64,000 nucleotides of DNA, from NCBI GenBank assembly GCA_026120185.1, contig JANUWF010002022.1, positions 744,001-808,000 on the forward strand, in the 5' to 3' direction. Below, piece by piece: positions 47,304 through 58,010 of this stretch; position 1 is the first letter of the stretch, and each line of letters starts with the position of its first letter. Origin of the DNA: Voacanga thouarsii (Eukaryota > Streptophyta > Magnoliopsida > Gentianales > Apocynaceae). Under the pieces are notes generated by a model. That model had not been told where the DNA came from, searched no databases, and was given only the letters and a program-made list of their open reading frames with translations. The translations under genes and the position numbers were made by a program.

Positions 47304-48214
47304 TCAAGGCCTGAAAGATGAAGTTTGTCCCTTCTTTTTTACGAACTTCTTTCTTTTGAAGTTTCCCTTTTTGAACATCTTTCTGAATTTTTTTGCAATT
47401 ATGGCCAATTCTTCGATATCCACTTCAGTTCTATCATCACTATCAGATTGACTACTATCAGTGTCCTCGTCAACAACTTTCAGTGATGTTCTTCTTTTTC
47501 CTATATCATTACCATCAAATTCTTGAAACTTTTTGAGTTTCATTTCATGAGTTGAAAGATAGCCAATTAGCTCTTCAATGAGTAAGGTTTTAAAATCCTT
47601 TGATTCCTCCACAGCCAGAGCTTTAGGCTGCCAGCTCTTTGGTAAGGCATCTAGAATTTTTCTATTTTGTTTACCAAGGGAATAACTTTTCCCATAATCC
47701 TTAAGTCTATTTGCAATGCTTAGGAACCTAGTGAACATGTCGGTTATGCTCTCATTTGGATTCATAATAATGAATCAATAGCCCAACTTCAATTCCTTAC
47801 TTGATTTGTCCCCTCATGGGTGACTTCAAGCAATCTCGACATGTCATTGGCTGAATCACATCCACTTACTCTATTATATTCAGTGGCATCAAGAGCACAA
47901 CATAGAATGTTCATAGCTTGAAAATTCAATGCCATTTTGGAATTCCCTTTAGCATTATATTCGTCACTTTGTTTGGGAACAATTCGACCTTCAACATTTC
48001 TAGAAGGAACATATTGTCCTCTTTCAATTAAATTCCATAGCTCAAAATTAATTGAGCAAACATAGATCTTCATGCAATTTTTCAAGAATGTGTAATTACT
48101 CCTAGTGAACAAAGGAGGTCTATTTGTCAAAGATCCCTCGACATAGGGAAGAGAGAAAATATTTGCCATAAGGATCTTTTCTACAAGGCTATTTAGCCAA
48201 AGAAGAGTAGACAA
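47304..48214 (-). pseudogene. SIRE-type gag (UBN2 family)
   Basis: The first frame contains MANIFSLPYVEGSLTNRPPL (from 48169) and KIYVCSINFELWNLIERGQY, then SRLLEVTHEGTNQVRN, broken by one stop region. The second frame (47765-47304) has MNPNESITDMFTRFLSIANR, KILDALPKSWQPKALAVEES and LIGYLSTHEMKLKKFQEF, ending in a Lys-rich basic tail. This is the standard UBN2/DUF4219-type gag of SIRE elements. The more internal ATG at 48169 is the likely true start because the conserved sequence begins there. No zinc knuckle remains. Confidence 0.85.
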
Positions 48215-48215
48215 A

Positions 48216-48228
48216 CGTTCTGATACTA
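48216..48228 (-). other. Primer-binding site of the SIRE-type element
   Basis: The minus strand reads TAGTATCAGAACG two bases after the LTR end; TGGTATCAGA with one change, initiator tRNA-Met type. Confidence 0.75.
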
Positions 48229-48230
48229 AA

Positions 48231-49526
48231 TGAAAAACCTTAGAGGAATGTGAATAAGCTTTTTGGAAAATTTAAAACACTTTTCAAAAAGGATCTATTT
48301 TTTGAAGTCTTGCTTTTGTTTTTCAGATCGAGGAGTTGCTAGATATGCAAAGAAGAGTTTTAAGTGGCCTTAATGATCCTACTAGGATATGAATGAAATG
48401 AGACAAGAGATTTGCAATCAATACTGAAATAAAGATGAGTTGGTGAGAGTCATAAACATTTATTTTGAATGATTGAAAACATTGAACATAGAAATTCACA
48501 AGTCGTCAGAATTTAAAAGTAAGGAAAATGAACAAAAGATTTACAGTGGTTCGATCCTTTAAGATCTACATCGATTGCCTTAAGCTCACACTTCAAGATT
48601 TTAAACCAGATCTCTCTAAACTCAAGTCAACGCAATAGTGTTTGTCTACACCAATTACACAAAAGGATCACTACAGTTGGTTTTACCAAAACTTCTCAAT
48701 CAACTACAAATCACGGCTCATCCAGAAAGGGTTTTACACCATAACCTTGATATACAAAAGGGATTATAGAAATGTACCAAAGATAGCTTACACTTTTGAG
48801 CAAATTTCAAACAAATGAGCACCAACAGCCTTTACATTTTGAAACAATTAGATTTCACTTTGAAGTACTAATGAAAAAGGAGATTTTTGTATTCTAAAGT
48901 GTAGGAGTGTTTCTAAGAAAGATAGGACACAAATCTACTTTAAAATTGAGTTTTGAAAGCTTTTATAGAAGAAAAAAAATAAGATACCAACGACTTTAGG
49001 AAGCGGCTAGTTTCTCGCTGTCAGATTTTTTAAAGGTTTAGACTTAAGGATCGGACGAGGGTGCATCCAAAATGTGAGTCCAAAATAGCACTTTTCTAGG
49101 CAGAAATATTTTGACACTGTTCACAAAGTTTTAGACAAAGTTTTTGGATGGAGAGCCATTCAAATTACTCAATCTAAAATTCTGAAGACTTAATACTTTG
49201 GAATATTTTTGCTTGTATACTTTAAGGTAGAAATAAATTAAAGCATAAGGTAAAGAGACATAGGAATTTTACAAGCAATACCTTAACACTGATTCCTAGT
49301 CTAAAATTCTTTCACAAGGACTTCTTGATATGCAATCTCTTAAGTTTATCTTCTTCTTGATCACCCATTCTTGGATTCCATTTCCTTAAGAGCTGCTTAG
49401 CAACCTTATTTACATGCATTGAAGAACTAGGGTAAAACATGTCCTATCACATATAGATCACATAACCTAGTCCTCATCAATGTTTGTCATAAGTTAAAAT
49501 ACAGAAGAATGCCCTTATGGCTAACA
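48231..49526 (-). mobile_element. SIRE-type 5' LTR
   Basis: The minus strand starts TGTTAGCCATAAGGGCATTC (49526) and ends GGTTTTTCA (48231), the same length as the 3' LTR (1296 bp). The right flank is ATTGT. Confidence 0.88.
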
Positions 49527-50849
49527 ATTGTTTTTAAGGGAATTTACCTAAATTATTTGTGGCAGAGGGTCAAATAATATAATGACTAAAAGGTTTCTTC
49601 TTTCCACTGGAAGAGTCTGTCTTCTTGTAGTGATAAGTGTTTCTTTGGTAATTAGTTCCAGAGTGTTTTTCTTCTTTTTAGCCTACACTTGTTTAGCATA
49701 ACATTGCAGTTTGTCTTGCTTTGATGATTATGCATTGCTTGCACTCCTATTAGTAATATGATGCTGCAATAGCATACGAAATGACATTCCTTTCCTTATA
49801 CGTCTCTCTTAGAAGCTTGTTCTATTCAATTGTATGTACACACTTTGTTATTTCATTATTTGTGTTTGATGGATGGTAATGTCCTTTTGTAGTATTTTGC
49901 TTTAACTACAAAAGGCCTGCTCCTAGAATTGATGGTTAAGTGTTTTCTTTTTAACTAATTGGGTCCTTTTGTTTAATTGTCATTCTTTTACTATTTCTAT
50001 TTTGTTGTCGTGCTACACTCTTCACTTGGTACATTGTTATCTGATGATGCTTCCTTTGCTCCAATGTGGTATATCAAACTTGAATATTTGTATTTCTTAG
50101 AAGAAGGCTTTGTGGTTGGAGATGAAAATATTTTGTCCTTAAAAGGTAAACAGAGAACACCTATGCCACCAATACTGCTTGATTAATAAAGAACGAAATT
50201 CAAAAGATTATTCTTATGTTTATGTATTCTTGTTTTACTTTCTTGGTTAGTGATTTGTATCAGAAGGTAATTTTTTTTACTTTTCTTTTAGCATTCATTA
50301 GTGATATGGCTTTGGTTTGAGTTGTATATATGTGGTTGTAAGAGGAAGAAAATAAATAAAGAATTTAAGGAAATTGGGTTTCATGTGTAAAATTGTTTTC
50401 TTTTATAAAATGAATGAATGATGGGCCTCAGAAGCATGTGGTATTTACAAGTTCACTGTGTTGCTTCCTAGAATCCCCCCTTTTTTCGATCCAGTTCCTC
50501 CACCACCGCAAACCCCAGTTAGATTCAAGGATGCTATACTTTTTAGTTATTAGAAGAACCTAAGTACTCTCTTTTGGATTCAAGAAACAACTCTCAGAAA
50601 TCTTTTTTCCTTTTTGGAAGTTATATTGGAGTAACCAACTTGTTGAGTATAGTTGAAGTGTCTAGGTTGGGGAGGTTGAGGCTGATTTTTTTTCTTTGGA
50701 AAATCTGCTTTGTCAAAGAATTCTCTAATATTTTTCTTGCTAGGAACTTGCAGATTTTGAGGTTATAGAATGGTCAATTGTTTAATGGGTTTCTTTAGTT
50801 TTGATATTTAAGAATTTTGATCCAAAATTATTCAAGTTGCTAGAATCCA
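49527..50849 (+). other. CACTA internal region, possible captured exon near 50000
   Basis: T-rich, intron-like sequence. A 69-codon frame at 49977-50186 includes WYIKLEYLYFLEEGFVVGDE and is followed by GTAAAC at 50143, which could be a splice donor. It was not recognised. Nothing else coding is visible. Confidence 0.3.
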
Positions 50850-52200
50850 CAGAATTTCTGTTTTTCCTATATAACGAATATAACATTGTAAAGGTTATTT
50901 CTCTGAACTTTTCTACATAATCCAAACCTTGTTCAACACCTAAATGAAAGTATTTCACTGTCCTTCAGCCCAGCTCTTTGTAAAAACTTTCAAACAGCCA
51001 ACAACATTTAAGTAGCAAAACAAAATCTCAGCAATTTCATGATGGTCGTCTTCCATGTTTAATGCATAACTTTTTATCTACTGATCCAAATCATGCCAAA
51101 TTTGTCCCAAAATTTTTCTAAGACATTTATCTACAATTTAAATTTATAAGACTTCAGAACCAGCTGCCGGTGTATACAGTTTAATCTGGAAGCCGACATG
51201 GTTCTCAAATGTTCAGAACAGAACCCTAGTTTGTGATCACAATTCACACAACTTGTTCTTATACATTTTTCTACATAACATACCCCATCTAAACCCTTCT
51301 AGCCCTTGTTTAAGACCTAAGTGAGGGTAATTCAGCCACATCTTCAAACCAGCTCTCATGAAAACGTCCAAACAGTTCATAGTAGTTAAGGTAGCAAAAC
51401 AGCATTTTTCTTGTTCTTTACAAAGGCAGCTTTGTTTTCTTTGGTTTCTAAGAATTCCCTAGCATTCAAAACTCTAGGAAACTAGCTTCCTACCTACCCT
51501 AACATCAAAGACTGGAGGTTATATCAGTCCTTCAGTGCTTTCAAACATTCCTAAATCCATTCTCATCCAAAAGAGCCATCACTCTTCAAGTGCACAAAAC
51601 AGAATTCCAATTTACACCATTTAATGAACACAACTTCATATAGGTTATTTTTATGAATTCTTCTATACAACCTATCACATATAAGCTTCCCAAAACCTTA
51701 TTTGGCATCAATCTAAGGTTTTTCAGTCATCTCTTCCCTTCAAATTCTCCCAAAACGTCCAAACAGCAAGCATTTTCAAGAACACAAATTAGAATTTTCA
51801 TAGCAATACAATAGCAGCCTTAGTGCATGTATTTTGATTTTTATGAAATTCCCTATAACTAAAATCCCATAAACCTGATTTGAAACCTTCCCTAACATCC
51901 CAAGACATGTCTAGATTTAATATTTTTCATTTAGCATCTCAATAATAGACCCAAAAAAATTGCATAAACTTGTGAAAAAAAATCATTTCAGCATACATGT
52001 ACCATCTATGTTTAGTTTTGTATTCCTTTCATTGAATCAAATTATGTAATTTGAATTGGCCATTTGTTCAGTGTTTTCTTCATCTTTTAACACATCAAGT
52101 GGAGGTTTAAGGACCACCAAACAATCCCCTAACAACAAGTAAATACTCCAACATAAACAACATGCTACCAGAATTTTTGATTTGCAGTTTTCCATTTTCT
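50850..52200 (+). repeat. Degenerate tandem repeat, period about 360-390 bp
   Basis: Three to four units share an ordered set of phrases: ACAGAAT-TC, TTTTCTACATAA-CC, CCAAACCTTGTT, TTTCACTGTCCTTCAG, AAAACTTTCAAACAGCCAAC. The TTCTACATAA-type word is at 50911, 51270 and 51659. A fourth unit (from about 52010) is weakest. The region sits between possible exon remnants, so it may be an intron or promoter of a captured gene. Confidence 0.65.
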
Positions 52201-52261
52201 TCAACTTACATCAACTAGAAATATAATCATTTTATCTTTTTCTCTGTGTGTTTTGTTTCAG

Positions 52262-52419
52262 CAAGAAAAATTGAAGAACAGAACAAAGCAACTCCAGTTA
52301 AAACTTCTTTTGATTATGAACTTTATGAAGGAGATCCTGACCATCATAGGGCTATTGCTACTACACCAATGCAGCCTAGTCCTTATATACACCTTGCATT
52401 AATAAAGCTTAAACATTAA
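52262..52419 (+). pseudogene. Captured exon resembling a plant protein kinase N-terminal linker
   Basis: A pyrimidine tract ending TTTCAG (52256-52261) precedes a 51-codon frame ending in TAA at 52417-52419. It reads SFDYELYEGDPDHHRAIATT and then MQPSPYIHLALIKLKH. From memory of plant MAPKKK-like kinases this resembles the segment just before the catalytic domain (DYELYE-GDPDHLRTV...SPWI-P--LKLRHRIG); the glycine-rich loop that would follow is absent. The exon has no stop inside and does not look like transposon sequence. It was probably taken from a host gene by the CACTA element. The kinase match is by eye and uncertain. Confidence 0.45.
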
Positions 52420-53707
52420 ATAATAAACCCACTTAATATTATTTAATAGATTGAAAACTATCATATTTATTAATATTATTTAGGTTTAGATATTCTAGCC
52501 ATGGTATTACAATGTCTCAGCCATTTAAACATTTTCTCCTTATGATATGAAATATTCTTAAAAGTTTGCTCTAGAATGTAACTGTAACGTCATAGAAGCT
52601 CTCTGTAACCAACCTGGTGAGTGCCTTGAGTCCCATGAAGTTTCTATTGATGTTAGTTTTTCCATTCTGTAAATAACGCACATAACTATATACACATTCT
52701 GTTGAAGTTAGTGCCTTAAGTCCCATAAAGTTTCAACATTTTTTTAAAAAACATTAATGAAAAATAATGAAGAACTTTATGTAGTAGAAGAATTACATTT
52801 CTAATGTAAAATTCAAGAAACTCAAGCAAAAATCGCGTCTATGGATTTGCATTCGGTTATGAACACCCTATTGTTGCATTTGGTTATGGATTTGTAGATC
52901 AATAAATTTTCACATCTTTTCTTTAATCCTTTCAATTTGTATGCATATTTAACATTAGATGATTGGAAAAAAGGGGTTTTAGAATAATCTTTTGAATTCC
53001 TGACCTTGGAACTACTTGTAATAGTTTAACTTCCTAATATTGCTGATATTTTTATTTTAAAAACCCAAAAGTTCTATTTAGTTATCTACTGAGCTTTTTC
53101 ATTCTGGTTATTGAGAGATTTATGTGGTTATCCCATGTTCTTATTTTTTGTTATTGAGTTATTTTTGCCTCTTTATTGAGCATTAATAAGTTTTTACTCA
53201 AGAGAATGAAAAACTAATTAATGTTCAATAAAGAGGCAAAAATATCAAGAGATAATGAAAAACTAATTTATCTACACTTTGTGATACTGAATGGTAAGAC
53301 ACTTTTGTATGTACAATGTCCTTGGCATAATGTAATTCAGCTTGTACTGGTTTGTTGTTTATAGCTTACGGATATCTAAATAGGAGGACATAAAAAAATG
53401 TCATCATATTAGGAATAATATGTCACACACAAGTATTAGAAAATGTATGATTACTTACATAAAGATTTGTTACATTAAAGTATTACACAATTGTTTTAAC
53501 TTCAAGAACTTACTGACACCCAACCACAAGAAACTAAAATCAGTATTGCAGTATATGACGATGTGGAAATTAGAGGTATATTATCTTTACAAATTATTGT
53601 TTTCTATCAAATTTATTTTATCTTTTTATAGATGAGCAATAGATTGTAAAGACACATGAAGAGTTATACGTGCCAAATATGTATGGTCATTACTCGATAA
53701 TCACATA
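52420..53707 (+). other. CACTA internal AT-rich region
   Basis: No supported coding sequence. It contains a short duplication (GTGCCTTGAGTCCCATGAAG at 52622 and GTGCCTTAAGTCCCATAAAG at 52711) and a strong hairpin at 53161-53243. Some sequence near 53420-53640 may be the degraded start of the following transposase ORF (PTSIRK, NHKKLK), but this is not firm. Confidence 0.5.
53161..53243. repeat. Inverted repeat, arms of 35 bp
   Basis: 53161-53195 (ATTTTTGCCTCTTTATTGAG start) and 53209-53243 (end CAATAAAGAGGCAAAAAT) are complementary at 33 of 35 positions with a 13-base loop. Confidence 0.9.
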
Positions 53708-55035
53708 ATTGTAGTTCATTTTAATAAGTTAGGACAACTAGATAAAAAGGGCGGTGGAATTTTGGTTGGATGGTTGGATAATATTGTAAGGAAAAAGGAG
53801 TATTGTTCAATTGAATGGTCAAATTGGAGAAAAATGCCTAGGATTGATAAGGAGAATTTGATAAAACTGACTAAGATATTAACTTTATTTAGTTTTACTT
53901 TTCTAAATTATTTTATTAACTTCCTATTTGGTTTCACTTTATATTCTTACTATTTTTATAGAAATACTTCGATATTCCTGATCAAGTTGAAGTAGAAAAG
54001 TAGGTGCTCCAATCAATTGCAAGCATGTGGAAGGATTTCAATTTTGATTTAAAGCATAAGTATTTCTTGTCCTAGAAGACTCGAGAAGAAATAGACAATT
54101 TAGTTCCAGATGATGTTTTTCCAAATTAATAGAAGATTCTTGTGCAATATTAGTTCTCAAAGAAAGCTTAGGTAACATGAAATATTGTCTTCTAAATTAA
54201 TTCTAATTATATTTTAAAATTAATTTTGTCTAATTTTTCTCTTACAATTCCAATTTTTTTTCTTTATCTATAATTTGGTTAGAATCTTTAAGAAATAGGT
54301 AAAGTAGCATGAGGTTATCACAAAACATATCACACTAGTGGATCAAAGAGTTTTGCAAGAGGGAGAGATGCATATGTGAGTTCAAACTTAAATTTAATAT
54401 GTTTAGTATTTTTTGTATTCAATTCCTGCATAAAGTTTAATGTCTTTTATGTCTTTTCCAATAGTTTCTAATTGTTTAATCCATTTTATAATACAAGATG
54501 AATCATGGAAAAAAATCAAGGCAGATTGAGTTTTACAAAATTAGTCACACAAGAAAGGACGAAAATTTCATAAACGATCAGTCCAAGGCTATTGTGGTAG
54601 ATTTATTTTACATTATTTAAACTTAAATTTTAGTTGCACCTTGTTTCAAGAAAATTAAGGTTACTTCTATTTTCCATTTTTTTTTTTTATAAAAGAGGAG
54701 AATGCCATTAATGTTGCTGCAGAACATTCTATAACACATAAAGATTCTAAGGCCAATATAATAGAGGAGGAAGCATTCAATGAAGTTTTGGGAGAATATC
54801 AATACGGTTAAGTTAGAGGATATTGATTAATAGTTACTCATTCACAAATTTTTGGACCAAACACTAAGTAAAAAAATAGAAAATAACTTGAGGTCGAAAT
54901 TTTCCAAAAAGAAATACATGATATGAATGTAAGTTATGAGATGAAGATTGCAAACACGAAGGAAAAATATGAGAGGAAGATAACAGAAATACAAAATGAT
55001 TATGAAAACTCTATCCAATTTTAGAATATTATTTT
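53708..55035 (+). pseudogene. CACTA Transposase_24-type (TNP1-like) ORF
   Basis: Exon-like blocks in order: IVVHFNKLGQLDKKGGGILV with SNWRKMPRIDKENL (53708-53875); after TTTTTATAG, KYFDIPDQVEVEK, VLQSIASMWKDFNFDLKHKY and a degraded VPDDVFPN-(W) up to a donor AG-GTAAC (53962-54171); KTYHTSGSKSFARGRDAY (about 54325-54378); MNHGKKSRQIEFYKISHTRK with DENFINDQSK (54499-54600); ENAINVAAEHS, EAFNEVLG and VRGY (54695-54830); and a coiled-coil-like YEMKIANTKEKYERKITEIQ (54930-54990). The order FN-GQ, W-MWKD-K-KYF, HT-GSKSFAR, THTRKDG-FIND, VLG-RVRG matches the plant En/Spm transposase family PF03004. It carries five or more stops. The protein binds element ends rather than cutting DNA. Confidence 0.85.
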
Positions 55036-55600
55036 TAGGGTGAGTTAGTATTAACATGGTCAGTCTATTTATTATTTATACTTGAAAGTTTCGTGGCATT
55101 TAAATTTTATGGCATGCATAAAATTTTCAAGTTGGTTTCAATTTTACTACATCTACACAAGGTTGAGCTTATGTAAGTATTTTATTTAGTCAAATTGTTT
55201 CAACTACATTTATCTCACTGCATTGTGTAAAACTATTAATTTTATGTCAATAAAATTATTTCATTATTTTAAATATTTACTATTTGATTTGTTTTGATTT
55301 GCAAGGACATTAAAATATGAAAAGTAATGATTTGCAAATATTCATCGACTTTGAAGATGCAAAGAGATTTTCTGGTTAATAATTGGTTGAACATTTTGTA
55401 ATCAAATATTAGTTTACTTGTCTTTTATATGGATACTTGAATTATATATTTTGAATATTTAAACTATGTTTCATATTTTATGCTTTCTAAAATTTAAAAA
55501 ATGCAATTCAGTAGCTTTAAAAGTATTATTTTTTAAAAAAATGAAGATAAAAAGAAACAAAAAGGGTAAAAAATTTATGGAGAAATTGTACACCAAAAAA
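55036..55600 (+). other. CACTA 3' AT-rich spacer
   Basis: No gene or repeat is recognised; it has long T and A runs. Confidence 0.6.
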
Positions 55601-56050
55601 TGTTACAATAATAATTATATGTCGTAAATTTTGGGACATTGAAAAAAAATTATGCTAAATTCTAGGTCTCCACGGAAAAATTAGTCTTGTGAAAAAAGGA
55701 CGCAATTATACTTACATGCCGTTACTTTGGGACACTTTTCTAGGACGTTATAGATTATTTCTTCAGTAAGAAAGGGACAGAATCATAATTATGTGTCATC
55801 ATTTTAAGAACATTTATGTAAATAAAGTGTTGCCAAATTTAGGATGCTACACAATCATAGTGTAGCAAAAAAGAGGACTTAAGTGTAATATTATGTCGGT
55901 AATTTGGAGACATTTATAAAAAATGCGCCGTGGAAAAAAATCTATATAATAATTAATAGTAAATTAGGTGACACTGACAAACATAAGCATTGTAAAATTA
56001 GGTACACTTATATAATAAGCGCCGAAAATTGTGCGTCATAAAATTTTGGA
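55600..56050 (+). repeat. CACTA degenerate repeats of 50-100 bp
   Basis: The word ATTATGTCG-TAATTTTGGGACATTT recurs in diverged form at about 55610, 55703, 55787, 55888, 55955 and 56030, often followed by GCGCCG or GACGC. Such arrays are common in the ends of plant CACTA elements. Confidence 0.7.
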
Positions 56051-56199
56051 ATGCATGGAAGTAGGGACACATTTAAAAGTGATGGGAATTAATTAAATAT
56101 TTATTGAAATAATTAATTAAATATTTATTGAAAAAAAATAATTGTAATATTAAATATTTGCAAAAAGCAATAATTGTATTTACTACAAACAAAATTCGT

Positions 56200-56443
56200 T
56201 ACAAAAAAACCTACTTGAAATGGAAAAAGAACCGTTGCATTTAGTTTGGATAGATTTGAGGTTTCTTGCAAAGAAAAAAATGGGTTGTAAAAAGAGGCAT
56301 TTTTTTGTGGAAAATAGATCATTGGGACGCTACTTACGGTTGCAAAGGCAATTGCAATCCCCTTGCAATTGATTATTTACGACCGAATCAATCATTTTTC
56401 CTACGAAATTTAATGGTTGCAGAAATTCATTTTTCTTGTAGTG
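56200..56443 (+). repeat. CACTA right sub-terminal and terminal repeats
   Basis: It holds CCGTTGCAT, TTCTTGCAAAG, GGGTTGTAAAAAG, GGTTGCAAAGGCAATTGCAA, TTGCAATTGATTATTTACGACCG and GGTTGCAGAAATTCA before the terminal TTTTTCTTGTAGTG. CGGTCGTAAATAATCA here pairs with GGTTGTAAACAATCA at 38147. Confidence 0.75.
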
Positions 56444-56446
56444 TAT

Positions 56447-58010
56447 ACTAGAGAGTATATTAAGTTCACGTAAGAAAAGTCACCAAGGTCCTCAAGGGAT
56501 AAGAATAAGGAGAAAGGCCAAGTAAAGAAACACCTCCCCCAAATCTATGTCAAGAAAGGAAAATACCGAAAAACCCATCAATTCTCAATTCAAGCACCGG
56601 AGGGACTCAAATGTGAATCTCACTCTTTCTTAAGTAATGAAATTCCTATTCCTAGAAAACCAATGGGTATCTCTACGTCACAAATTTAATATAGAAAGCA
56701 TTAAGAGCAACTACTCACAAAGAAATCTAGGGGCCACAGTATCCTTATCTCTAGGTAATATAATAAACCCTTTGATTACCAACTCCAACTCTCCAACCTC
56801 ACTCTCGAGATAATTGTGCTAGAAATAGGATCGATATATTTATGTATTAACAAGATTAAATCTTTTAAATACGTGAGAAATGAATCGTACCTTCGTAGAT
56901 ATCGTTTCCAAAAATACGACTCGAGAAGCTTTTGGCCCGAAACTAGAAAATTGCTAATCATATTTTTTATCTCTATTTATAGAGGGTGGACTCACAAAAA
57001 TTGAGAGAATATTGTATCTCACGCAATCCTAATATAGAATCTCAAACCAATATTTATAGTTGGCCATTTCCAACTATGTCTATATATTTGCCTCCATTTT
57101 AAATACGAATCTTTACAAGATAAGACAAGTATAGTTAGGTACAACTATTTCTACTTATCCTATTCCATCTCAAATATGATTTTTGGTTTCTTGAAATTTT
57201 CATTAATAAACTATAAATAATTATAATTTCTTATTGCCCCATAATTAGGAGCCACTAAAGGGATCTAACCGGATACAATTAGACTAAGCTCCAATAAATG
57301 ATTTTATCAATCCAAAAATAATTTATTAATTGTGTTCCACTCCACTACAAGAACGTAATTTCACTCTTAGACTAATTACAATTATTGGAGTCAATAATTA
57401 TATCTTTATGATTGATCGATCTAACAAATTACCCCTGTCATAAACATAAGACTTTCAATGAGGTAGTATGACCACTGTGGCCCTCATTCAAATTCTCAAT
57501 TCTAATAATCAATTTAACAGTACCATGTAACTATGTCACACTTTCAAATTGAATTCAATAGATACTATTGAATTACTGAGCTCAGATTTAACTATGCATC
57601 AAAAGAACTCATGAGGAAATCATCTTGCCTATTAAAGGTGACAGATTTTATATTGCAAAATAGTTTTACTATATTTATCTCATTTTAATTCCCAAGATAC
57701 TGAGATATTGATTATTAAATTAATCTCACTCTTTAGAAACTCAAGGAACTTCAAGTTAGCAAATATAGACCATTATTTGCTCAAGATTAAAGTATTATGT
57801 ATGATAATCATATCATGTTTAAATTTGTATGGTATATTCCACAAACTTAACATTTATGGTCCTATCCAATATATCAAAATATATACTTAATATTATTACC
57901 AAAGTCAAAGACAGACTTCAATAAAAATAAGATTATCTAAATAAAATAAACTACCCAAATTTATTTTAAATTACAGATAATTTATTTCGAATTAAATTAT
58001 AAACAAGTCT
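56447..58010 (-). mobile_element. Unassigned LTR-like AT-rich sequence
   Basis: No ORF of note. The part 56770-57990 has the style of a minus-strand copia LTR (long AT-rich stretches, repeated CTCAATTCTAATAATCAATT phrases, AAATAAAATAAACT near 57940), but ends, PBS or a partner copy could not be found in the window. 56447-56700 might continue the Athila-like fragment 37874-38089; the match is weak. Confidence 0.35.

Larger units (their letters stand above)
39292..49526 (-). mobile_element. SIRE-type Ty1/copia element, deleted internally
   Basis: Two 1296-bp LTRs (48231-49526 and 39292-40587) in direct orientation are flanked by ATTGC (39287-39291) and ATTGT (49527-49531). On the minus strand the order is: PBS, gag (48214-47304), RT/RNase H (47155-45921), an extra ORF downstream of pol (45440-44356 and 42625-41891, split by a solo LTR), polypurine tract and 3' LTR. 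Protease and integrase are missing, deleted between gag and RT. A gag of the UBN2 type, RT of the YVDDIIFG type and an extra ORF after pol define the SIRE/Maximus clade. Confidence 0.88.
38090..56443 (+). mobile_element. CACTA (En/Spm) transposon, about 18.35 kb with nested insertions
   Basis: The left end CACTACAAGAAAAA (38090-38103) and the right end TTTTTCTTGTAGTG (56430-56443) are perfect 14-bp inverted repeats, flanked by the 3-bp duplication TAT (38087-38089 and 56444-56446). Sub-terminal sequence carries TTGCAA/GGTTGTAAA words on both sides. Of the 18.35 kb, 10.2 kb is an inserted SIRE-type copia element (39292-49526), leaving about 8.1 kb. A decayed Transposase_24-type ORF is near the right end; the second, catalytic (TNPD/Transposase_21) gene is missing. 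A kinase-like exon lies inside. The element is non-autonomous in its present form. Confidence 0.9.

Noticed and set aside
49619..49632. TCTTCTTGTAGTG as a possible second CACTA end
   Set aside because: No flanking sub-terminal repeats and no partner with a 3-bp duplication; the pair 38090/56443 explains the element fully.
57343..57354. CACTACAAGAAC resembling a CACTA terminus
   Set aside because: It lies within LTR-like sequence, lacks the following A run and sub-terminal words, and has no partner.
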